Position numbers and translations under genes: made by a program
Shown here: positions 1 through 5,874 of the stretch, piece by piece
Numbering within the stretch: the first letter of the stretch is position 1
How the letters are laid out: every line of letters starts with the position of its first letter
NCBI GenBank assembly: GCA_002787175.1
Contig: PCWC01000056.1
Coordinates: 1-9,529 of the forward strand
DNA from: Parcubacteria group bacterium CG11_big_fil_rev_8_21_14_0_20_39_22
GTDB taxonomy: Bacteria > Patescibacteriota > Minisyncoccia > Phycocordibacterales > GCA-002787175
DNA length: 9,529 bases
Direction: 5' to 3'
Notes under the pieces: model-generated
What the model was told of the DNA's origin: nothing
Seen by the model: only the letters and a program-made list of their open reading frames with translations
Database searches by the model: none

Positions 1-227
1 TTTTTTTAAACATGGTTTTAGATAATTAAAGAAATACCTTTAAACAGAGCTGTACTTTATCATATTCAGCCCCCGAAAAGTTTCTTTAGCCCACATTTTT
101 ATATTTTAGGCAATTTTTTAACAACAAAACTTATCCACCCTATCATCGAAGACAAACCCTTGGAGTATTCGACAAATAAACTCCTGAGATAAGATTAGAT
201 CTATTTAATCGACTTTAGTTTAAGAAA
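1..227. other. Gene-free left edge, downstream of the metalloprotease gene
   Basis: I see no convincing open frame, RNA gene or strong hairpin in this AT-rich stretch. It is the 3' flank of the minus-strand protease gene. A weak dyad, GATTA at 193-197 facing TAATC at 206-210, lies about 20 bases past that gene's stop, and GGAGT at 162-166 faces ACTCC at 180-184. Neither is strong enough to call a terminator. Confidence 0.5.
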
Positions 228-1136
228 TTACCAAGCTCTTCCACACGCCTGACTTAAAGCACTAATATCTTCCGTGGTTAACTCTATCTGACTTAAATTT
301 TGTTCGTCCATAAGATAGTACATTACTGATTCCGGATTTTCGACATGAGAGAGAGTAAGAGCGTGACCGAGTTCATGCGATAACACAAGTTCGAGACTTT
401 CTTTGTCGTCAAATTGGTAAATATTTATTCCCTTCCCAGTATAATCGCCCTGGCTAAACTCACGGACCGTTCCAAACTCATCTTTATATGAACCGACTTT
501 TGTATTGTACTCCTTAGCAATCTGTTTTCCCTCTCGACCCAAACTACTCAGCTCATCTGCAAAATGATTCAACTCAAGTCGCATTTTCTCAAGAGAAAGC
601 ACCTGGATTTCAAGCTCTGCTGCCTCATTATTTAATTGGTTGTACACACTCTCCGGCGCACCACCCCGTAGATTCCATTTTGTAACTTCTTGGTTGAAAG
701 ATCTGAGCTCACTTTCATAACTATCTACAGCTATTTCGTATTCTAAAACTTTTTGTTGATATTCTTCCAGTTCGCGAGAATGTTCCTCTTCAAAATTATC
801 GTACCGAGATTCGAGATAAGAGAGCTCGGTGCGACGATGCTTTTCTTCGATTGTTTGTTGTTGTCGCTCGTCGTAAACCAAATTTATTTCGAAATCAGCA
901 TTTTCATCATATTCAAAAAGTTCTCTACCTGCCCCACCTTCCCAAACTTTTTCAGACCGCTCTATCACACTTTTAAACTCCTCCTCTGATATACCAAAAC
1001 GTCCATCAAGAGACCCAACTGAGTAGGTAAGGATGCTTCTGCACGGATTTCTTGAGATCACATCAAATTTTACCAGTGCAGAGTAAGAAAACGCGACGAT
1101 CAATATTACAACAATTACATTAAAAAATGTTTTCAT
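228..1136 (-). CDS. Membrane-anchored matrixin-like (metzincin) zinc metalloprotease with an internal coiled coil
   Basis: This encodes a probable zinc-dependent peptidase held at the membrane and facing outward. In the 302-residue reading, residues 4-22 form a hydrophobic anchor. Residues 32-90 resemble the first half of a matrixin catalytic domain (SVGSLDGRFGIS, then a helix ending in KVWE, then the strand INLVYDER). Residues about 92-225 are mostly charged and look like coiled coil. The zinc site is HELGHALTLSH at 254-264 with glutamate 255, followed by a Met-turn SVM at 270-272. The glycine usual at the eighth position of the metzincin motif is Thr261. Cys32 and Cys298 could form a disulfide. 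I chose the ATG at 1136 because the only longer in-frame start is a TTG at 1151. The family call is firm; activity, substrate and the fold of the inserted helix are inferred. Confidence 0.85.
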   Translation of the reverse strand: MKTFFNVIVVILIVAFSYSALVKFDVISRNPCRSILTYSVGSLDGRFGISEEEFKSVIERSEKVWEGGAGRELFEYDENADFEINLVYDERQQQTIEEKHRRTELSYLESRYDNFEEEHSRELEEYQQKVLEYEIAVDSYESELRSFNQEVTKWNLRGGAPESVYNQLNNEAAELEIQVLSLEKMRLELNHFADELSSLGREGKQIAKEYNTKVGSYKDEFGTVREFSQGDYTGKGINIYQFDDKESLELVLSHELGHALTLSHVENPESVMYYLMDEQNLSQIELTTEDISALSQACGRAW

Positions 1137-1166
1137 AAGAGTAAAAACCAAAAACGAATACCGTTT

Positions 1167-1195
1167 TGTATACTATAGGACCTACTCAGAGCCAA
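1167..1195 (-). promoter_or_regulatory. Weak candidate promoter for the metalloprotease gene
   Basis: On the minus strand TTGGCT (1190-1195) is followed after 17 bases by TATACA (1167-1172), which would give a leader of about 25 bases before the ATG at 1136. The -35 part falls inside the left arm of the inverted repeat. The match is modest and the region is AT-rich, so this is tentative. Confidence 0.3.
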
Positions 1196-1380
1196 TCTCC
1201 AATCTCACCACGATTAGGAAAAAATACACTTTGTGTCTCGTTTCGCATATAATTTTGCGGGGATTTGGCTGCAAATCGTCTATTTTTCGTCACCGTATCT
1301 TGATATGGCTCCTCAAACTATCCAATTTTCGCACAAATCCCCGCAAAATTACTTATGCGATGAGATTGGAGATTGGCTCT
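1188..1380. repeat. Large nested inverted repeat, possible palindromic mobile or dispersed element
   Basis: The outer arms, 1188-1207 and 1361-1380, are perfect 20-bp reverse complements. The inner arms are 1250-1267 with 1334-1351 (18 bp perfect) and 1243-1249 with 1354-1360 (7 bp), separated only by a two-base bulge at 1352-1353. The right arm is therefore almost continuous from 1334 to 1380. The left arm is interrupted by 35 extra bases at 1208-1242. The loop spans 1268-1333 and holds a smaller hairpin, CGTATC-TT-GATATG. There is no T-run after the stem, so it is not a classic terminator. It spans the gap between two minus-strand genes and overlaps the end of the PsbP-like gene. No target-site duplication is obvious at the ends. 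The arms are directly visible; an element origin is inference. Confidence 0.85.
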
Positions 1381-2074
1381 CAGTCACTTCGATAAATGCA
1401 AAGCTTGACAAAATTCTCGATTTTATTTCAAAATCAGATTTATCGTCAATTGTACCATCTCGAACCAGAGTGCCATTCCCTTTGCTAAGACACGACCCTA
1501 CAGGAATCTCCTCCTCTTCTATAAAACAATACTCTTCGAAATCGTCTACCTGAGTTCTCGCAAATATAAATCCAGAATCCGTCCACGGCTCAGGTGCATT
1601 TGTGACAGCAAATGAGCGCGACCAAACTTCTCCACTTGAAAGCAGGTGATCAGAAATATCAAATTCGCCAGCGACTGTCTTTATGGTCGAGGTTGAAATC
1701 AAACCGACAACAATATTGTCACTTATTCCTCGTGGAAAAATCGACACAAAAGTACTATTTACCAAAGGTCCAAAGGGTGGCAACTCGCCTACCACCGCCA
1801 ATTTCTTGTGTATTGTAACAGCCGGTCTTTGCACTCCTACCGATTCGCTAACATGCCAATTCGGAGGATATTCCAATCTGAAACCGAGAGATTCATTCGT
1901 ATAAATTTGCCATTTTTCTTCTTTTACAGACTGATCTGCTTCATCCAAAATCCCAAAATCACCGTCTCCGGTGACAGAAATAGCCCACAGTATAGCGACA
2001 AATACAACTATAGCTGTACCAATACCTATAAGAGTCGGGACTCCCCATTTTTTATCTTCATTTGATGTTTCCAT
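1349..2074 (-). CDS. PsbP-like protein with N-terminal membrane anchor
   Basis: This 241-residue protein has a short polar N-terminus, one hydrophobic helix at about residues 14-33, an acidic linker, and a globular domain opening with the PsbP-type signature around residues 58-74 (YTNESLGFRLEYPPNWHV). It closes with a strand near FEIKSRILSSFAFIE. Proteins of this type in bacteria have no known enzymatic role; they are thought to sit outside the membrane as small binding or scaffold domains. Cys182 and Cys194 (CFIEEEEIPVGSC) could form a disulfide. The gene starts 19 bases after the stop of the YihY-type gene, so the two are probably co-transcribed; no Shine-Dalgarno is evident. The last ten codons (ESQSPISSHK) and the stop lie inside or at the edge of the inverted repeat. 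Family call is good; function unknown. Confidence 0.8.
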   Translation of the reverse strand: METSNEDKKWGVPTLIGIGTAIVVFVAILWAISVTGDGDFGILDEADQSVKEEKWQIYTNESLGFRLEYPPNWHVSESVGVQRPAVTIHKKLAVVGELPPFGPLVNSTFVSIFPRGISDNIVVGLISTSTIKTVAGEFDISDHLLSSGEVWSRSFAVTNAPEPWTDSGFIFARTQVDDFEEYCFIEEEEIPVGSCLSKGNGTLVRDGTIDDKSDFEIKSRILSSFAFIEVTESQSPISSHK

Positions 2075-2093
2075 ATTTTAGTTACTTTTTGAG

Positions 2094-2936
2094 TTATCTT
2101 GAGTGTAATTCCAATGTTTTAGCCGTTTCAGCTCCTATAAAGACTGCGTTTGAAGCGTAGTACACCCAGAGCAGAATTGCAAGTATAAATCCTACTCCGC
2201 CGTAGAGACTCGTTGTAGCACTGAAATTTATGAACACAATTACAAGAATGTTTATTATCGCAAATAATGTCGCAGTGAGAGCTGCACCCGCAAATGATGA
2301 CCTCCATTTTATTTTCGAAGGAGAAACTACTTGATAAAGTACTCCGAAAAGTAGAGCAAGAAATACATAGCTCACCGCAAATTCTACTGGTTTCCAAACA
2401 AATTCCGGCAAAACGGGTAAAATCTGGCTTGAATAACTAAAAATTGTGGAACTCAGTATATTAAAAGTCGTAAGTATACCGAACAACATTACAACTAAGA
2501 TCGTATAAGAAACCGCCAAAATCTGACGATATAAACTTCTTTTTACTGGATTCTCTTCAGGGATTTGAAAATTGAAGATTTTAAAAAATGTCCTCCAAAG
2601 GTAATTGAAAAATCTCATTACACCAAAGAGTAGCGCAACTATCGAAACTCCGGCGATAAAGAAGTTTTGCTCGAGATTAGCAAATCGGGAAAATAACCCC
2701 TTGATAAAAACTGCCGTATCGGAACCAAATTTTGTTGAAGCATATTCTATTATTACAATCTCGGCAGCAGTCTCCTCCATCACAAGCCCTCCTACAAAGA
2801 CCGCTATTATAAGAAAAGGAGCCAATGCAAAAAGAGCATAATATGCAAGCGAGGCAGACCTAAGAGGTATCTCATCGTCCCTAATAGCTCGAGTCAAATC
2901 TCTTATAATATCTTTCATATATATATGATATACCAT
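2094..2936 (-). CDS. YihY/virulence factor BrkB family membrane protein
   Basis: This is a 280-residue integral membrane protein with six predicted helices: about 28-52, 92-114, 138-162, 182-204, 215-239 and 246-270. Family hallmarks are the N-terminal LRSASLAYYALFALAP stretch, the motif PSKIKWRSSFAGAAL (206-220), and the C-terminal YGGVGFILAILLWVYY followed by GAE (268-270). Length matches the usual 270-300 residues. The family was once mislabelled ribonuclease BN; its real role is unsettled, with transport or envelope functions proposed. The ATG at 2936 is preferred over the in-frame ATG at 2918 because a GAAAGG sequence sits five bases upstream of it. It is the first gene of a probable unit with the PsbP-like gene and reads divergently from the glutaredoxin-DoxX pair. 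Confidence 0.9.
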   Translation of the reverse strand: MVYHIYMKDIIRDLTRAIRDDEIPLRSASLAYYALFALAPFLIIAVFVGGLVMEETAAEIVIIEYASTKFGSDTAVFIKGLFSRFANLEQNFFIAGVSIVALLFGVMRFFNYLWRTFFKIFNFQIPEENPVKRSLYRQILAVSYTILVVMLFGILTTFNILSSTIFSYSSQILPVLPEFVWKPVEFAVSYVFLALLFGVLYQVVSPSKIKWRSSFAGAALTATLFAIINILVIVFINFSATTSLYGGVGFILAILLWVYYASNAVFIGAETAKTLELHSR

Positions 2937-2941
2937 TTAAA

Positions 2942-2947
2942 CCTTTC
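2942..2947 (-). promoter_or_regulatory. Shine-Dalgarno-like site for the YihY-type gene
   Basis: GAAAGG on the minus strand lies five bases before the ATG at 2936. It is the only convincing Shine-Dalgarno match among the ten genes here, and it decides between the two candidate starts 18 bases apart. Confidence 0.5.
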
Positions 2948-2965
2948 AAAGAAGCCCTTTGTGGA

Positions 2966-3017
2966 CTTTTTTGTTTATAATCGTCAGCTGTCATATGAGG
3001 GGCTTTTGTTGTATAAT
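2966..3017 (+). promoter_or_regulatory. Divergent intergenic region with two tandem -10-like modules toward the glutaredoxin gene
   Basis: Two related modules read rightward, CTTTTTTGTTTATAAT at 2966-2981 and CTTTTGTTGTATAAT at 3003-3017, each ending in a perfect TATAAT. The second would start transcription near 3024 and leave a leader of about 58 bases before the glutaredoxin ATG. I see no good -35 at normal spacing for either. On the minus strand the first module also reads TATAAA (2974-2979), which could serve the YihY-type gene with a leader of about 30 bases. Confidence 0.45.
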
Positions 3018-3027
3018 GGCTAAAGTA

Positions 3028-3043
3028 ACACTTCAAATAGTGT
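3028..3043. repeat. Short inverted repeat in the glutaredoxin leader
   Basis: ACACT (3028-3032) and AGTGT (3039-3043) flank a six-base spacer just downstream of the second TATAAT. It could be an operator half-site pair or a small leader hairpin; five base pairs is within what chance allows. Confidence 0.3.
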
Positions 3044-3081
3044 GATCAGAGATTATAAGATTAAACTAATAAAACTTATTT

Positions 3082-3333
3082 ATGGAAAACGAAACAAACA
3101 AAAAGTCAGTTACTATTTATTCCACACCGACATGTCACTTCTGTCACGCAGCAAAGGAATTCTTTGAAAAGAACGACATTGCTTTTACCGATTACAACGT
3201 AGCTTCCGATACCGACAAAAGGCAGGAGATGGTCGAGAAATCAGGACAAATGGGAGTGCCGGTAATAGTAATTGGAGATGAAGTTACTGTCGGATTTGAC
3301 GAAGGCAAAATCAAGTCTCTACTTGAAATATAA
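3082..3333 (+). CDS. Glutaredoxin-family thiol-disulfide oxidoreductase
   Basis: This 83-residue protein is a complete single-domain glutaredoxin of the short NrdH/GrxC-like type. It has the beta strand VTIYSTPTC, the redox motif Cys18-His-Phe-Cys21, the cis-proline segment MGVPVIVI with Pro60, and the C-terminal GFDEGKIKSLL helix that caps the fold. No signal peptide is present, so it acts in the cytoplasm, reducing disulfides in partner proteins with electrons from a small thiol or a thioredoxin reductase-like enzyme not encoded here. It is followed after seven bases by the DoxX gene, so the two are very probably one transcript. No Shine-Dalgarno is visible before the ATG. The partner and exact substrate cannot be read from the sequence. 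Confidence 0.93.
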   Translation: MENETNKKSVTIYSTPTCHFCHAAKEFFEKNDIAFTDYNVASDTDKRQEMVEKSGQMGVPVIVIGDEVTVGFDEGKIKSLLEI

Positions 3334-3340
3334 AAGTACT

Positions 3341-3715
3341 ATGGAAAACATACTACTCCTACTGGGACAGGTAATACTTGGTGGATATTTCTTTCTTATG
3401 GGTATAAACCACATAACAAGGTCTGAATCACTTATAGGTTACGCTGACTCAAAGGGTGTTCCCTCTCCCAAGCTCGGAAATTATATAGCATCGGCTCTCC
3501 TTATTTTAGGAGGTCTTGGTATTATTGCTGGTCTCTATATGACAGTTTCAGCGTCTTTGATTATCCTGTTTTTGGTAGCAGTCAATTTTATGATACATAA
3601 TTTCTGGAACGCTAAATCAGAAGACGAAAAGAGTTCAGATATGCAACACTTCCTTAAAAACACTGCCCTTATCGGAGCATTGCTTATTGTTATAGCGAGA
3701 TCGATAATGGGGTAA
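3341..3715 (+). CDS. DoxX family membrane protein
   Basis: This 124-residue protein has four predicted membrane helices at about residues 3-21, 48-65, 68-87 and 106-122. The family pattern is clear: an N-terminal glycine-rich helix with GYFFLMGINH, the segment ADSKGVPSPKLGNYIASALLI (short loop before helix two), and the HNFW motif at 86-89. DoxX-type proteins are associated with thiol and oxidative stress handling in other bacteria, where a DoxX homologue works with a sulfurtransferase and superoxide dismutase; that is family knowledge, not shown here. The neighbouring glutaredoxin supports a redox role. I chose the ATG at 3341, seven bases after the glutaredoxin stop, because the longer frame from 3272 adds a hydrophilic stretch overlapping the upstream gene and gives no family match. 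Confidence 0.9.
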   Translation: MENILLLLGQVILGGYFFLMGINHITRSESLIGYADSKGVPSPKLGNYIASALLILGGLGIIAGLYMTVSASLIILFLVAVNFMIHNFWNAKSEDEKSSDMQHFLKNTALIGALLIVIARSIMG

Positions 3716-3738
3716 GAAGCATTAAACGTGCAACACGA

Positions 3739-3780
3739 TTCGAAAAACGCCTCACACTAAAGTGTGAGGCGTTTTTCGAA
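3739..3780. terminator. Bidirectional intrinsic terminator between convergent genes
   Basis: A perfect 20-bp stem pairs 3739-3758 with 3761-3780 around a two-base centre, with a GC-rich core (ACGCCTCACACT) and five A on the left and five T on the right of that core. It therefore works on both strands. It sits 23 bases past the DoxX stop and 52 bases past the GerMN stop, which is the expected place for a terminator shared by two converging transcripts. Confidence 0.92.
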
Positions 3781-3832
3781 GGATTAACCGTTTCTTCTCG
3801 AGTTATATGATTCATGTTACATGCTACACGAC

Positions 3833-4351
3833 CTACGGTTGAAACAAAGTATTCGGTTCAAAGATCACACTATCAACTTCCTGAAATTGGAGAGCTGTTT
3901 GTTCAATTTGAAGCCACAAGATTCCTGTCCGGCAAGAACCACCTGTGGTCGCATTGGAAGTATCTTCAAAATATAATGTTAAAAGTCCGTTTTGAAGACT
4001 TGTGTCTACAAACGAAAATCCCTCAAGTGGAAATTCGGTATCTATACCTTCTGCTATTTCCGATTCAGTCAAATTACCATTTATGAGTTCGCGGATGGTT
4101 GCCTGTATTTTTTCTTCCGTAGAGGCACCCTTCCCTATGCGAAGTCGACGCTCTACAGGAACAATACCGTCCAGACTACATTTAACATTGCCATTTTTCG
4201 TATCCGCCTCTGCACTGTAGTAAAAAAGATTTACAGGCACAAGAACAAGTCCTGAACCGTCTTCTTTATTTTGGAGCACAACGCCGATTACCCAAACGAT
4301 AAGAATCGCCAACATTCCTATGATTATTGAAAAAATTAATTTGTCTTTCAT
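3833..4351 (-). CDS. GerMN domain-containing membrane-anchored protein
   Basis: This 172-residue protein has one N-terminal membrane helix (about 5-27) and a single GerMN domain outside the membrane. Domain marks are the opening strand VNLFYYSAEAD (40-50), VPVERRLR (64-71), a helix with ATIRELINGNLTESEIAEG (84-102), TEFPLEGFSFVDTSLQNGLL, the strand LTLYFED, and the close GGSC (137-140) ... QIEQTALQF then VDSVIFEPN. Cys58 and Cys140 may pair as a disulfide. GerMN domains occur in spore germination GerM and in the lipoprotein LpqB, where they act at the cell envelope; in this kind of genome the role is unknown. It is the only gene here ending in TAG. It stands alone between a shared terminator and an AT-rich gap, with no Shine-Dalgarno and a weak TATAGT at 4410-4415 upstream. 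Confidence 0.85.
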   Translation of the reverse strand: MKDKLIFSIIIGMLAILIVWVIGVVLQNKEDGSGLVLVPVNLFYYSAEADTKNGNVKCSLDGIVPVERRLRIGKGASTEEKIQATIRELINGNLTESEIAEGIDTEFPLEGFSFVDTSLQNGLLTLYFEDTSNATTGGSCRTGILWLQIEQTALQFQEVDSVIFEPNTLFQP

Positions 4352-4416
4352 ATTTTTTGTTTTTTAGAACTTACTCATTCCATGAAGTTCCTCTTTAGTC
4401 ACAATGACTACTATAG

Positions 4417-4554
4417 TAATTTTTAAATTTTTAATTCCCAATTTTTAAATAATTTTTAATTTTCTAAAAATTGGGAATTAAATAGGTTGTGACTCTCCCA
4501 TCTTCAGTTTAAGAAATTGAAAATTAAGTCATTCTTTACAAAATTTAAAAATTA
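4417..4554. repeat. AT-rich nested inverted repeats upstream of the GerMN gene
   Basis: A perfect 18-bp inverted repeat pairs 4430-4447 with 4465-4482 (core TTAATTCCCAATTTTTA) around a 17-base loop. An outer, low-complexity pair of 15 bp matches 4417-4431 with 4540-4554. A ten-base palindrome, TACTATAGTA, touches the left edge at 4409-4418, and AGTCA-CAA-TGACT lies at 4397-4409. The inner repeat is very unlikely by chance; the outer one may simply reflect A and T runs. There is no gene from 4352 to 4619. Confidence 0.75.
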
Positions 4555-4562
4555 TAAAATTA

Positions 4563-4621
4563 AAGATTTATTCGTAGGATACCCCGAGAGCTTGCCTGCT
4601 GGGATAGGACGAATAAGTTTT
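4563..4621 (-). terminator. Probable terminator of the exporter operon
   Basis: Bases 4563-4575 pair with 4609-4621 over 13 positions including two G-T wobbles (core TTATTCGT with ACGAATAA). The inner part TACCC and GGGATA can add an imperfect stem. On the minus strand the stem overlaps the permease stop codon and is followed by a T-rich tail. The long imperfect loop makes it weaker than the 3739-3780 structure. Confidence 0.5.
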
Positions 4622-5873
4622 ACTCATACCTAAGTGCTTCTATAGGACTCTTCTTAGAAGCTTGTCTCGCTGGATATAATCCAAACACAAGACCTATAAT
4701 TCCGGATACCCCGACTCCCAGAACTGCACCAAAGTACGGAAAAGTAAATTGCCAAGCATTACCGAGTTGCTCAGTCAAAAGGAGACTCACTCCAAACGAG
4801 AACAACCCACCTAAAAGTATCCCAATAATTCCACCGACAACAGTAAGTCCGATTGACTCAAGCAAAAATTGCCACAAAATATCGGCTCTTGTCGCTCCGA
4901 GTGCTTTACGTAAACCAATCTCTCTGGTTCTCTCAGTAACCGACACAAGCATAATATTCATAATACCTATACCTCCAACAAAAAGCGAGATCGAAGCGAC
5001 AGCGCTCAAAAAAGCTGTAAGTACGGAGGTAATAGAGCTAACTCTCTCAGCAAGATCGGCTTGAGTTTGGACGAAGAAGTCATCTTTGGCAGGGTCTGTA
5101 ATTTTGTGTCTTCCTCGCAAGGTTACTGTTATGTCTCGAACAGTGTCATCTAAATATCGAGCATCATCTGCTATGACGATAATTCTATCAAAATGTTTCC
5201 TGCCCAAGACATATTGGTTTACAGTCGTATAAGGAGCGATGACCATTTCATCAAAATTGAAGAAGGACACTTGTCCTTTCTTCGGCAAAATGCCTACAAC
5301 CCTAAATCTCTTGCCATTTATCCTTATATTCTCTCCAAGCGCACGCTGGTTTCCAAAAAGCTCTTCTCTTACTCTATCTCCTATGACGACAACGGGAGCA
5401 AGCGATTGCACATCGCCTGCTGTAAAAAATGACCCCTCACTCGGATAGACATCGAATATCCTTGAAATTACGTTGCTATCCTCAGCACTTCCAGCACCTA
5501 ATATTGTCGACTGGTATGTCTCGTTGCCATACGATAGACGCGAAGAACCGAAAGCTACAGGCATAACATCAGAGGCGTGTGGTACATTTGAAGGCAGAAG
5601 AAGAGCCTTTATATCTTCTTCCCTTAGAGAATCCAAAAATAGCCCTGCTGTATCAGATATACCTGTCGGCTCTCTGCCTGGCAAGACAGCGATAGTATTT
5701 GACCCGAGACCCTCAACCTGATCGAGTATCAGTTTTTGCGCTCCCGCTCCGAGAGACATTATTGAAATAATAGCGGCAACACCGATAACAATACCGAGTA
5801 TTGTCAAAGCTGACCTAACCTTGTTAGTCTTAAGTCCCACAATTGCTGTCTTTAATCGGTTTAAAAACTTCAT
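4620..5873 (-). CDS. MacB-family ABC transporter permease
   Basis: This 417-residue protein is the membrane subunit of a MacB-type exporter. It has an N-terminal helix at about 21-45 (ALTILGIVIGVAAIISIMSL), a large extracytoplasmic MacB core domain at about 46-280, and three C-terminal helices near 284-310, 336-366 and 380-402. The FtsX/MacB signature SVTERTREIGLRKALGA (311-327) sits on the cytoplasmic side where it contacts the ATPase, and the protein ends in the usual PARQASKKSPIEALRYE. Its ATG at 5873 comes one base after the ATPase stop. A longer frame to 5912 would need a TTG start and overlap the ATPase gene, so I reject it. Such transporters do not carry substrate through the bilayer but drive export from the outer face by mechanical motion. 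Substrate unknown; candidates are peptides, lipids or drugs. Confidence 0.94.
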   Translation of the reverse strand: MKFLNRLKTAIVGLKTNKVRSALTILGIVIGVAAIISIMSLGAGAQKLILDQVEGLGSNTIAVLPGREPTGISDTAGLFLDSLREEDIKALLLPSNVPHASDVMPVAFGSSRLSYGNETYQSTILGAGSAEDSNVISRIFDVYPSEGSFFTAGDVQSLAPVVVIGDRVREELFGNQRALGENIRINGKRFRVVGILPKKGQVSFFNFDEMVIAPYTTVNQYVLGRKHFDRIIVIADDARYLDDTVRDITVTLRGRHKITDPAKDDFFVQTQADLAERVSSITSVLTAFLSAVASISLFVGGIGIMNIMLVSVTERTREIGLRKALGATRADILWQFLLESIGLTVVGGIIGILLGGLFSFGVSLLLTEQLGNAWQFTFPYFGAVLGVGVSGIIGLVFGLYPARQASKKSPIEALRYE

Positions 5874-5874
5874 A

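Noticed and set aside
131..139. TTATCCACC, one base off the DnaA-box consensus
   Set aside because: It is a single isolated site with no companions, no AT-rich unwinding cluster and no dnaA or dnaN nearby.
1137..1151. TTG-initiated N-terminal extension of the metalloprotease
   Set aside because: It adds five residues before a normal ATG that directly precedes the membrane anchor; nothing supports the TTG.
1233..1553. Plus-strand open frame across the inverted repeat and antisense to the PsbP-like gene
   Set aside because: It runs through the palindrome and the complement of a recognisable gene, and shows no family features.
2128..2397. Minus-strand open frame within the YihY-type gene
   Set aside because: It is a shifted-frame shadow of a gene with clear membrane helices and family motifs.
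3272..3340. Longer DoxX start inside the glutaredoxin gene
   Set aside because: The added 23 residues are polar, overlap a gene whose frame is clearly real, and precede the natural first helix; the ATG at 3341 fits the family.
217..4518. 13-bp direct repeat AGTTTAAGAAATT at 217-229 and 4506-4518
   Set aside because: It is AT-rich and short, without matching flanks, so chance similarity is the simpler reading.
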